Shown here: positions 57,664-64,000 of the stretch, one piece after another
Position numbering within the stretch: the stretch's first letter is position 1
Layout: the number at the start of each line of letters is the position of its first letter
DNA from: Burkholderia cepacia
Lineage (GTDB): Bacteria > Pseudomonadota > Gammaproteobacteria > Burkholderiales > Burkholderiaceae
DNA: 64,000 nucleotides
Direction of reading: 5' to 3'
Assembly (NCBI RefSeq): GCF_029962485.1
Contig: NZ_CP073637.1
Coordinates: 3,480,177-3,544,176, forward strand
The notes under the pieces: generated by a model
The model's database searches: none
The model's input: only the letters and a program-made list of their open reading frames with translations
What the model was told of the DNA's origin: nothing
Translations under genes and position numbers: made by a program

Positions 57664-57786
57664 ATGAAGAAGACCCTTTTGCTGATTGCCGGCGTCGCCG
57701 TGTTGCTGAGCGGCTGTATCGTGGTGCCTGACGGCGGCGGATATTACGGTGGTGGCGGGTATTACCATCACCGGCATTGGGATTGA
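57664..57786 (+). CDS. Small lipoprotein, Gly/Tyr-rich
   Basis: 40 residues. MKKTLLLIAGVAVLLSGC is a lipobox signal with Cys18 to be lipidated, followed by a short Gly/Tyr/His-rich chain (GGGYYGGGGYYHHRHWD). AGGTGA precedes the ATG by four or five bases. Small lipoproteins of this composition are common in Burkholderia and of unknown function. Confidence 0.75.
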   Translation: MKKTLLLIAGVAVLLSGCIVVPDGGGYYGGGGYYHHRHWD

Positions 57787-57911
57787 GGCAGGTGAAGATG
57801 TCGGCGCTTCGATCGCGTAAAGGTTGAAGCGCCGTTGTCGTCGTGACGCGTTCGAGTCGGTCGATCGCCCTGTTGTTCGCAACGCGATCGACGCACCGGA
57901 CCGAAACCCGA

Positions 57912-58124
57912 TCAGGCCGGCCCGGTCAGATCGGCATGCATCAGGAATACCTGTAGCGCGGCGAGCGTTTCGCCGTGAAGCCGCTCCAGGCGCGCATCCT
58001 TTCTCCCGTCCTTGACCAGATCACCGCGGGCGTCCCGCTTGTATGGCTCACCCAACAGTTCGGCCATGTCGAACGGGTAGTAAGTGCGATCCCCGTAGGG
58101 CCGCTTGCCGTTGATGTCCGGCAT
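57912..58124 (-). CDS. Small conserved hypothetical protein next to mnmE
   Basis: 70 residues (MPDINGKRPYGDRTYYPFDMAELLGEPYKRD...). Hydrophilic, no signal peptide; rich in charged residues and Tyr, with a helical C-terminus. It lies 12 bases after the mnmE stop on the same strand and is probably cotranscribed. Not recognised beyond being a likely Burkholderia conserved hypothetical. Confidence 0.65.
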   Translation of the reverse strand: MPDINGKRPYGDRTYYPFDMAELLGEPYKRDARGDLVKDGRKDARLERLHGETLAALQVFLMHADLTGPA

Positions 58125-58136
58125 CAGGCGACGGCT

Positions 58137-59531
58137 TCACTTCCCGATACAAAACCTGCTGAAAATCACCCCCAGCAGATCATCCGAAGTGAACTCCCCG
58201 GTAATCGAATTGAGCTGCTCCTGCGCGAGCCGCAGCTCCTCGGCGAACAGATCGAGCGACTGAGCGCGTTGCTCCGCATGATCCGCAGCCTGCGCGAGAT
58301 GCTCCTGCGCGGCCCGCAGCGCGATCAGATGCCGCTCGCGCGCGAGATACACGCCTTCCGCCCCCGCCTGCCACCCCGCAATCCGCAGCAGTTCGGCACG
58401 CAGCATGTCGATCCCGTCGCCGCGCTTCGCCGACAGATGCACCTCGGTCAGGTCGCCCTCCGCCGCCGGATGCTCAACACACGCCGGCACACCGGTCAGG
58501 TCCGTCTTGTTCAGCACACGCACCACCGGCACGCCGCCCGGAAACCGCGCGGCGATCGTCTCGTCATCCGCCGTCATCCCGTTGCGCGAATCCAGCAGAT
58601 GCAGCACGACATCCGCGCGCTCGATCTCGCTCCACGTGCGCGCAATGCCGATTCGCTCGACCTCATCCTCGGTCTCACGCAGTCCGGCCGTGTCGATGAT
58701 GTGCAGCGGTATCCCTTCGACCTGGATCGTCTGCGCGACCTTGTCGCGCGTCGTCCCCGCGATCGGCGTGACGATCGCCAGCTCCGCGCCGGCCAGCGCG
58801 TTCAGCAGCGACGACTTGCCGACGTTCGGCTGCCCCGCCAGCACGACCGACAGCCCTTCGCGCAGCAGCGCACCCTGCCGCGCATCGCCGAGCACGTGCG
58901 CGAGCTGCGCGCGGATCTTCGCGAGCTTGCCGCGCGCGTCGGCCGCCTCGAGGAAGTCGATCTCCTCTTCCGGAAAATCGAGCGTCGCCTCGACCAGCAT
59001 CCGCAGCGTGATCACGTCGTCGACGAGCACATGGATCTGCCGCGAGAACGCGCCGTCGAGCGAGCGCCCGGCCGAGCGCGCCGCCGCTTCGGTACTCGCC
59101 TCGATCAGGTCGGCAACGGCCTCGGCCTGCGCGAGATCGAGTTTGTCGTTCAGGAACGCACGCCGTGTGAACTCGCCCGGCTCCGCGAGCCGCAGCCCGA
59201 AACCGCGCCCCGCATCCAGACAGCGCTGCAGCAGCAACTGCATCACGATCGGCCCGCCGTGCCCCTGCAGCTCGAGCACATGCTCGCCCGTGTACGAATG
59301 CGGCGCCGGGAAATACAGCGCGATCCCGCGGTCGAGCGGCGCGCCGTGCTCGTCGAGGAACGGCACGTAGCTCGCATGGCGCGGTGCAAGCTTCTGCCCG
59401 CACAACGCGTCGATCAGCGGCAACGCGGCCGCCTCGCCGCCGCGCCCGAACGATACGCGGACGACGCCGATGCCACCCCGGCCGGCAGCAGTGGCAATGG
59501 CGACGATCGGATCGGAATCGGTAGCGAGCAT
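58137..59531 (-). CDS. mnmE: tRNA modification GTPase MnmE
   Basis: 464 residues from ATG 59531 ([20 protein letters not shown]). With MnmG it modifies wobble uridines of tRNA. The N-terminal folate-binding domain has [11 protein letters not shown], the inserted GTPase has GQPNVGKSS (G1), DTAGLRE (G3) and NKTDLT (G4), and the C-terminus ends in FCIGK with the catalytic Cys461. The open frame extends upstream without family similarity. Confidence 0.96.
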   Translation of the reverse strand: MLATDSDPIVAIATAAGRGGIGVVRVSFGRGGEAAALPLIDALCGQKLAPRHASYVPFLDEHGAPLDRGIALYFPAPHSYTGEHVLELQGHGGPIVMQLLLQRCLDAGRGFGLRLAEPGEFTRRAFLNDKLDLAQAEAVADLIEASTEAAARSAGRSLDGAFSRQIHVLVDDVITLRMLVEATLDFPEEEIDFLEAADARGKLAKIRAQLAHVLGDARQGALLREGLSVVLAGQPNVGKSSLLNALAGAELAIVTPIAGTTRDKVAQTIQVEGIPLHIIDTAGLRETEDEVERIGIARTWSEIERADVVLHLLDSRNGMTADDETIAARFPGGVPVVRVLNKTDLTGVPACVEHPAAEGDLTEVHLSAKRGDGIDMLRAELLRIAGWQAGAEGVYLARERHLIALRAAQEHLAQAADHAEQRAQSLDLFAEELRLAQEQLNSITGEFTSDDLLGVIFSRFCIGK

Positions 59532-59867
59532 GGGAATCGGATGAATCGGTTGATCGGTGAATATGGTGCGCCCGCGCAACAGTTCGGGCATCGGAACGCC
59601 GGCATTGTAGCGTGCCGGCTCACACACCATCGGTCGCCACGCAGCATTCGGACTCGCCCGAATTTATCCCGCCGTGGATAAGCCAAGTATCAGTCCAGCG
59701 TAATGTCACAGCTGTCGTTTCGGACGAGTATGCCTGCTGGAGCGGCCCCACGCTGCGGCCCTCAATTCCGCCCCCCACTCCGATCAAGATTGGGATTCGT
59801 CTGAATGAGATATGTTTATCCTGAATGGTTGTCTGAAACGTGACGGTGGAATTGCACAATCTCCCCC
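59532..59867. other. Intergenic region, mnmE / HTH regulator, with TTATCC motifs
   Basis: 336 bases between divergent genes. TTATCC (59664-59669) and GGATAA (59676-59681) form an inverted pair, and TTATCCTGA occurs at 59816. These resemble DnaA boxes (TTATCCACA), with 59673-59681 differing in one position. It may hold the promoters of both genes; no clear sigma-70 pair was found. Confidence 0.4.
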
Positions 59868-60299
59868 ATGCCGACATCCGAAGAAAAAGCCGCGTTCTCG
59901 GAACGCCTGAAATTCGCCCTGCGGCGCAGCCCGGAGAAGGTCACTGGTGCGACTGAGCTGGCGAACCGATTCAATCTGCGCCACCGCGGAGCGCAACCCG
60001 TTTCGCCGCAGACCGCGCATAAATGGCTGACGGGCCGCACGATTCCGACGTCGGACAAACTCGCAACGCTTGCAGAATGGCTGCGCGTCGAACTCCACTG
60101 GCTGCATTACGGCCCGTCGCCGAGCGTGATCGAACACCCGACGCCGCAACCGCTGCCGCGCGACGAGCGCTATCCGCCGACGCCCGAGACGATCGAACTC
60201 GCGTCGAAGATCGAAGCGCTGTCGCCGCATCATCGCTACCTCGTGCAGGAACTGGTCGAGCAGTTCTACGGCGACTCGGGCGAATTGAAGAAAGGCTGA
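59868..60299 (+). CDS. HTH (XRE-like) transcriptional regulator
   Basis: 143 residues. A helix-turn-helix region (GATELANRFNLRHRGAQPVSPQTAHKWLTGRTIPTS) near the N-terminus and a C-terminal helical part ending HRYLVQELVEQFYGD. It resembles phage-repressor-like DNA-binding proteins found in Burkholderia. It is divergent from mnmE and ends at a bidirectional terminator before yidC. Target unknown. Confidence 0.82.
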   Translation: MPTSEEKAAFSERLKFALRRSPEKVTGATELANRFNLRHRGAQPVSPQTAHKWLTGRTIPTSDKLATLAEWLRVELHWLHYGPSPSVIEHPTPQPLPRDERYPPTPETIELASKIEALSPHHRYLVQELVEQFYGDSGELKKG

Positions 60300-60322
60300 A
60301 CCCGCACCGGAACCTCAAAAAC

Positions 60323-60359
60323 AAAAAGCCGCATGGTCACGAACCATGCGGCTTTTTTT
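60323..60359. terminator. Bidirectional terminator, HTH regulator / yidC
   Basis: AAAAAGCCGCATGG and CCATGCGGCTTTTTTT pair around a seven-base loop, with A and T runs both sides, between two converging genes. Confidence 0.92.
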
Positions 60360-60402
60360 GCGTGCGTCGCGGGCGGCTGGCCGCCCACGCGTGCAACGGG
60401 TG

Positions 60403-62067
60403 TCAGGCAGGCTTCTTCTTGACGCCGCCCAGCTTGCGCGTGATGTAGTACTGCTGCGCGATCGACAGCACGTTGTTCACGACGTAGTACAGCACGAGGC
60501 CGGCCGGGAAGAAGAAGAACATCACCGAGAATGCGATCGGCATGAACTTCATCATCTTCGCCTGGACGGGGTCCGGCGGCGTCGGGTTCAGGCTCGTCTG
60601 CACGAACATCGACACGGCCATCAGCACCGGCAGGATGAAGAACGGATCGCGCTGCGACAGGTCGTGAATCCACAGAATCCACGGCGCGCCGCGCATTTCG
60701 ACCGAAGCGAGCAGCACCCAGTACAGCGAGATGAACACCGGGATCTGGATCACGACCGGCAGGCAGCCGCCGAACGGATTGACCTTCTCGGTCTTGTACA
60801 GCTCCATCAGCGCGGCGTTCATCTTCTGCGGATCGCTCTTGAAGCGTTCGCGCAGCGCCTGCATGCGCGGCGTGATTTCCTTCATCCGCGCCATCGACTT
60901 GTAGCTTGCAGCCGACAGCGGGAAGAACACGGCCTTGATCAGGACCGTCAGCAGCACGATCGCCCAGCCCCAGTTACCGACGAAACCGTGGATCTTCTCG
61001 AGCAGCCAGAACAGCGGCTTCGCGATGATCGTCACCCAGCCGTAGTCCTTCACGAGCTCCAGGCCCGGCGCGATGCCTTCGAGCATGCGCTCTTCTTCCG
61101 GACCGGCGAACAGGCGTGCCTGCACGTCGGCCGACTGGCCCGGCGCAATCGCGGCGACCGGCTGCTTCACACCGACGCGGTACAGCGTCGGATCGATCTT
61201 TTCAGCGTAGATATCGCGCTTCACGCCCTGCTGCGGAATCCAGGCCGACGCGAAGTAGTGCTGCACCATCGCGACCCAGCCGTTGTCGGCGGAGTTCACG
61301 AAGTCGGCCTTGTTCTTGTCGAGGTCGCTGAAGTTGATCTTCTGGAAGTGCTTCGCGTCCGTGTAGACCGCCGGCCCGAGGAACGTGTGCGAGAACATCG
61401 GCGTTTCGACGGCCGTGTTGTCGCGCACCAGTTCCATGTAGACCGTCGGCGTGACAGGCGCCGTGCCGACGTTGTCGATCTTGGTATCGACGCCGATCAC
61501 GTAGCTGCCGCGCGTGAACGTGTAGGTCTTCACGACCTTCACGCCGCCCTTCACCGGCGACTCGAACGACAGCTTCAGCGAATTCTGGTCACCCGTCAGC
61601 GACGTCGAGCCGGGGTTCAGCTGCGTGTAGACGTCGTTGTGGTTCGGGAAATCGCCGCCGAGCAGGCCCGTGCGTGCGAGATACGTGTGGCCGGCCGTGT
61701 GGTCGAACAGCGTGATGTACAGGTCGGGCTGCTTGCCGTCGCCTTGCTTCTTCAGCGTCAGCTTCGCGAGCGTGCCGCCGCGCGTGTCGATTTCGCCGTC
61801 ATAGACGTCGGTCGAGAACTTCACGAGCTGCGCCTGGGCGGCCGGTGCAGTGGTCGACGGTGCGGTGCCTGCTGCGGCAGCAGGCACTTCACCTGCGGTC
61901 GTCGTCGCGCCCGTGCCCGATGCGCCGCCGGCAGCGGCCGCGGGGGTCGTCTGCGTGGCGCTCGGGAAGAACATCGACGGGCGTCCATGGGACCGCTGCC
62001 AGTTGTCGTACAGCATGACAGCTGACATGAAGAAGATCACCCATAGGACGGTGCGTTTGATATCCAT
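60403..62067 (-). CDS. yidC: Membrane protein insertase YidC
   Basis: 554 residues. The first helix ([18 protein letters not shown]) is followed by a large periplasmic domain with an Ala/Thr/Pro-rich linker (about 35-80), and then the five-helix insertase core, including [23 protein letters not shown] with the conserved PVF motif. YidC inserts and folds inner-membrane proteins alone or with Sec. It follows yidD by eight bases in the rpmH-rnpA-yidD-yidC unit. Confidence 0.97.
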   Translation of the reverse strand: MDIKRTVLWVIFFMSAVMLYDNWQRSHGRPSMFFPSATQTTPAAAAGGASGTGATTTAGEVPAAAAGTAPSTTAPAAQAQLVKFSTDVYDGEIDTRGGTLAKLTLKKQGDGKQPDLYITLFDHTAGHTYLARTGLLGGDFPNHNDVYTQLNPGSTSLTGDQNSLKLSFESPVKGGVKVVKTYTFTRGSYVIGVDTKIDNVGTAPVTPTVYMELVRDNTAVETPMFSHTFLGPAVYTDAKHFQKINFSDLDKNKADFVNSADNGWVAMVQHYFASAWIPQQGVKRDIYAEKIDPTLYRVGVKQPVAAIAPGQSADVQARLFAGPEEERMLEGIAPGLELVKDYGWVTIIAKPLFWLLEKIHGFVGNWGWAIVLLTVLIKAVFFPLSAASYKSMARMKEITPRMQALRERFKSDPQKMNAALMELYKTEKVNPFGGCLPVVIQIPVFISLYWVLLASVEMRGAPWILWIHDLSQRDPFFILPVLMAVSMFVQTSLNPTPPDPVQAKMMKFMPIAFSVMFFFFPAGLVLYYVVNNVLSIAQQYYITRKLGGVKKKPA

Positions 62068-62075
62068 GCGTTGTC

Positions 62076-62342
62076 TCAGAGTCGATGGGACCGCGCGTCG
62101 GCTTCGCCGCTAGCGCGAGTGTCGGAGTTGGGCGGCGGGACGAGGTCGATGCCGCCCGCGGAAAACGGATGGCATCGGCACACGCGCCTGACGGCGAGAT
62201 ACGTGCCGCGCGCGGCGCCATGATACTGGATTGCCTCGCGCGCGTAATCCGAACAGGAAGGATAAAAACGGCAACGGTTGCCGAGCATCGGGCTCACGGC
62301 AACCTTGTAGAAGCGCAGCAAGGCGATCAATACCGTTTCCAT
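62076..62342 (-). CDS. yidD: Membrane protein insertion efficiency factor YidD
   Basis: 88 residues ([21 protein letters not shown]) with the family motif [15 protein letters not shown] and a Pro-rich end. YidD aids YidC-dependent insertion. It starts 75 bases after rnpA. The C-terminus beyond the core is variable. Confidence 0.93.
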   Translation of the reverse strand: METVLIALLRFYKVAVSPMLGNRCRFYPSCSDYAREAIQYHGAARGTYLAVRRVCRCHPFSAGGIDLVPPPNSDTRASGEADARSHRL

Positions 62343-62417
62343 ACCTTGGGCGGCGCCGTAAGACGCCGCGTCAAAACCGGCCGGGCAGGCGCGAACGCCG
62401 CACCGGGCACGGATGCG

Positions 62418-62888
62418 TCACTCGGACGCGGGCTTCGACGCACGGCGGGCGATTTCCCGGACTGCCCTGTCGAGCAGTTCGCGGATCTCGGCCGCGCACA
62501 TCGCCGCGAGCGGGGCGGAAGCCGCGCTCGGCAGCGCTTTCTTGTCGAAGCGCGTGTGCTGCCGCAGCAGCAGGTCGTAACCGGCGAACTCGGCCCGGCG
62601 CAGGCGAAACGCATCGCGCGCCAGCCGCTTCACGAGGTTACGTGTTACTGCACGCGGCGCATACTTCTTGCCGACGACGAGCCCCAGACGCGCGGGCTGA
62701 CCGGTCGGCTTGCCGTAGATCACGAAGTGCGCGGAGCGCCGCCAGGGGCGCAAACGAAAAACGGATGAAAATTCATCCGTTTTCAGAAGTCGCGCAGCTT
62801 TCGGGAAGGCGGCTTTCGTCTGCGACGGATTCGCACCCGGCTCGACGGTACCTTCCGCAGGACTGCGGACGGCGGACACAGCGCGCAA
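62418..62888 (-). CDS. rnpA: Ribonuclease P protein component
   Basis: Up to 156 residues if TTG 62888, six bases after the rpmH stop, is the start. The conserved part begins at [20 protein letters not shown], and GTG 62879 is another candidate. Binds RNase P RNA; the signature [13 protein letters not shown] is present. It follows rpmH directly, and is coupled by the short gap. The N-terminal start is uncertain. Confidence 0.9.
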   Translation of the reverse strand: MRAVSAVRSPAEGTVEPGANPSQTKAAFPKAARLLKTDEFSSVFRLRPWRRSAHFVIYGKPTGQPARLGLVVGKKYAPRAVTRNLVKRLARDAFRLRRAEFAGYDLLLRQHTRFDKKALPSAASAPLAAMCAAEIRELLDRAVREIARRASKPASE

Positions 62889-62894
62889 CCTGCC

Positions 62895-63029
62895 TTAGAT
62901 GGCCAGGCGCTTGCGGCCCTTCGCGCGGCGAGCATTGATGACCTTGCGGCCACCTGCCGTCTTCATACGGACACGGAAGCCATGGGTGCGCTTGCGGCGC
63001 GTCACGGACGGTTGGTAAGTACGTTTCAT
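62895..63029 (-). CDS. rpmH: 50S ribosomal protein L34
   Basis: 44 residues, [18 protein letters not shown] to [11 protein letters not shown], the complete and very basic L34. ATG 63029 matches the usual length; the open frame upstream is spurious. It is first gene of the rpmH-rnpA-yidD-yidC operon, transcribed away from dnaA. Confidence 0.98.
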
Positions 63030-63143
63030 GATGTTCTCACTTGTTCGAGAATGTCGAAATTCAGGGGACCGCGTGCCCTTAACCGGAGGCATTCGGGCGA
63101 ACGCAATCGCCGGGAATACAGGATTGGTTTTCGCGGAACCCGC

Positions 63144-63173
63144 TATTTAAACCGTTTTTCCGTTGACGGTCAA
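63144..63173 (-). promoter_or_regulatory. Promoter of rpmH operon
   Basis: On the minus strand TTGACC (63168-63173) precedes TAAATA (63144-63149) by 18 bases, or TTAAAT by 17. A strong AT-rich -10 suits a ribosomal-protein operon. About 110 bases of leader would lie before rpmH. Confidence 0.7.
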
Positions 63174-63239
63174 TACTTTAGGAGTCGATCGCCTGTGCAC
63201 GGCCCGGGCGATCCGGCCCCGCGCCCCACAAACCCAGCC

Positions 63240-63248
63240 TGTGGATAA
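63240..63248 (-). promoter_or_regulatory. DnaA box upstream of dnaA
   Basis: TGTGGATAA is a perfect DnaA box (TTATCCACA on the minus strand). It lies 204 bases before dnaA, within the 422-base rpmH/dnaA gap, and near a weak TAGAAT -10 candidate at about 63274. It may autoregulate dnaA or form part of the origin. Only one perfect box was seen here, so oriC is not called. Confidence 0.7.
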
Positions 63249-63451
63249 GTCCCGCTGTGGCCGCGTTTGGCGGTAGAATCTCGCCTTACCTCCAAGAATC
63301 CCGCACGCCGCTTCGGCCCGCGCCTGCCCCTCCAACACTGTGATGCAGGCGTCCCGAAGCACGCTCGCACGACCGCTTCGGGCCTTGTTGCGCAACCGCG
63401 ACAAGGGCGCCGGCGAGCCGCGCTGTGCACGCAAAAAACGACAGTTACTTG

Positions 63452-64000
63452 ATGAACGATTTCTGGCAACACTGTTCCGCACTGCTGGAGCGCGAGCTGA
63501 CGCCCCAGCAGTACGTGACGTGGATCAAACCCCTGGCCCCGGTGGCCTTCGATGCGTCGGCGAACACGCTGTCCATCGCCGCGCCGAACCGTTTCAAGCT
63601 GGACTGGGTCAAGAGCCAGTTTTCGGGACGGATCTCCGATCTGGCCCGAGATTTCTGGAATGCGCCGATCGAAGTCCAGTTCGTCCTCGATCCCAAGGCA
63701 GGCATGCGCAGCGCAGCGCCCGGCGCAGCGCCGGTCGCCTCGCGCGCGCCGTTGGCCCCGAGCGGCCCGGCCGCGACGGTCGCCGCGATCGCCGCCAACC
63801 TCGCCGCGAATGCCGCGGGTGCGCCAGCCGCGCCGGCCGACGTGCCGATGACGCAGTCGGCCGCCGCCGCGCACCACCTGAACGCCGACGACGCCGACAT
63901 CGACCTGCCGAGCCTGCCCGCGCACGAAGCGGCAGCCGGCCGCCGCACGTGGCGACCGGGCTCGGGCGCCGCGCCCGCCGCCGGCGGTGAAGCCGATTCG
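63452..64000 (+). CDS. dnaA: Chromosomal replication initiator DnaA (5' part)
   Basis: 183 codons, cut by the window edge. The N-terminal protein-interaction domain reads [20 protein letters not shown] to [19 protein letters not shown], followed by the Ala/Pro-rich linker domain II (about 85-183). The AAA+ and DNA-binding domains lie beyond the window. Divergent from rpmH, the usual arrangement beside the chromosomal origin. Confidence 0.97.
   Translation, partial: MNDFWQHCSALLERELTPQQYVTWIKPLAPVAFDASANTLSIAAPNRFKLDWVKSQFSGRISDLARDFWNAPIEVQFVLDPKAGMRSAAPGAAPVASRAPLAPSGPAATVAAIAANLAANAAGAPAAPADVPMTQSAAAAHHLNADDADIDLPSLPAHEAAAGRRTWRPGSGAAPAAGGEADS

Noticed and set aside
59620..59877. 85-residue minus-strand frame upstream of mnmE
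   Set aside because: No ribosome-binding site, no family resemblance, and codon use unlike neighbours; more likely leader DNA.
63030..63451. oriC called between rpmH and dnaA
   Set aside because: Only one perfect DnaA box and no recognisable AT-rich unwinding region; position alone is not enough.

Overview
The window is about 67-70% G+C with almost every base in a gene. It looks like the primary chromosome of a Burkholderia (Burkholderia cepacia complex type), beside the replication origin. The right edge has the classical origin cluster mnmE / yidC / yidD / rnpA / rpmH on the minus strand facing dnaA on the plus strand, and the protein sequences read as Burkholderia orthologues throughout. 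I see no rRNA, CRISPR array, prophage or insertion sequence.

Layout. 1-4.5 kb: end of the rod-shape operon mreC-mreD-mrdA-rodA. 4.5-6.1 kb: a Sel1-repeat protein and an HpcH/HpaI aldolase. 6.4-8.3 kb: queuosine precursor operon queC-queE-queD. 8.6 kb: tRNA-Phe. 8.8-17.3 kb: a long minus-strand run def-fmt-lysE-htpX-rsmB-DUF4390-ntrY-ntrX. 17.6-22.1 kb: dprA, a thioredoxin-like gene and topB on the plus strand. 22.2-31.3 kb: mixed metabolism, regulators, tRNA-Lys(CTT) and an amino-acid/cystine ABC transporter.

31.5-45.4 kb is a phosphorus-acquisition island. It holds a 2-aminoethylphosphonate (AEP) ABC importer, AEP transaminase PhnW, phosphonoacetaldehyde dehydrogenase PhnY, phosphonoacetate hydrolase PhnA, an FAD amine oxidase, a GntR/FCD repressor, a Tat-exported phosphocholine-type phospholipase C and a LysR regulator. 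AEP would be imported, transaminated, oxidised and hydrolysed to acetate and phosphate. The same 10-bp palindrome (TTGTCAACAA/G) sits in the divergent phnA/importer promoter and over the -35 box of the GntR gene, so I infer one autoregulated switch. The importer's permease gene carries a frameshift.

45.5-60.3 kb: lactate permease with an unusual 51-bp hairpin tandem array just upstream of its start, gshA, the alkA-ada alkylation-repair pair, a candidate small RNA with a duplicated anti-Shine-Dalgarno motif, small conserved proteins, speG, a diguanylate cyclase, mnmE and a small HTH regulator. 60.4-64 kb: yidC, yidD, rnpA, rpmH and the 5' part of dnaA.

The candidates for something less described are the hairpin array before lldP, the anti-SD small RNA near 52.63-52.70 kb, and the phosphonate switch with its broken permease. 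The remainder is ordinary core genome. Gene identities were assigned by reading translations and motifs; no database search was run.
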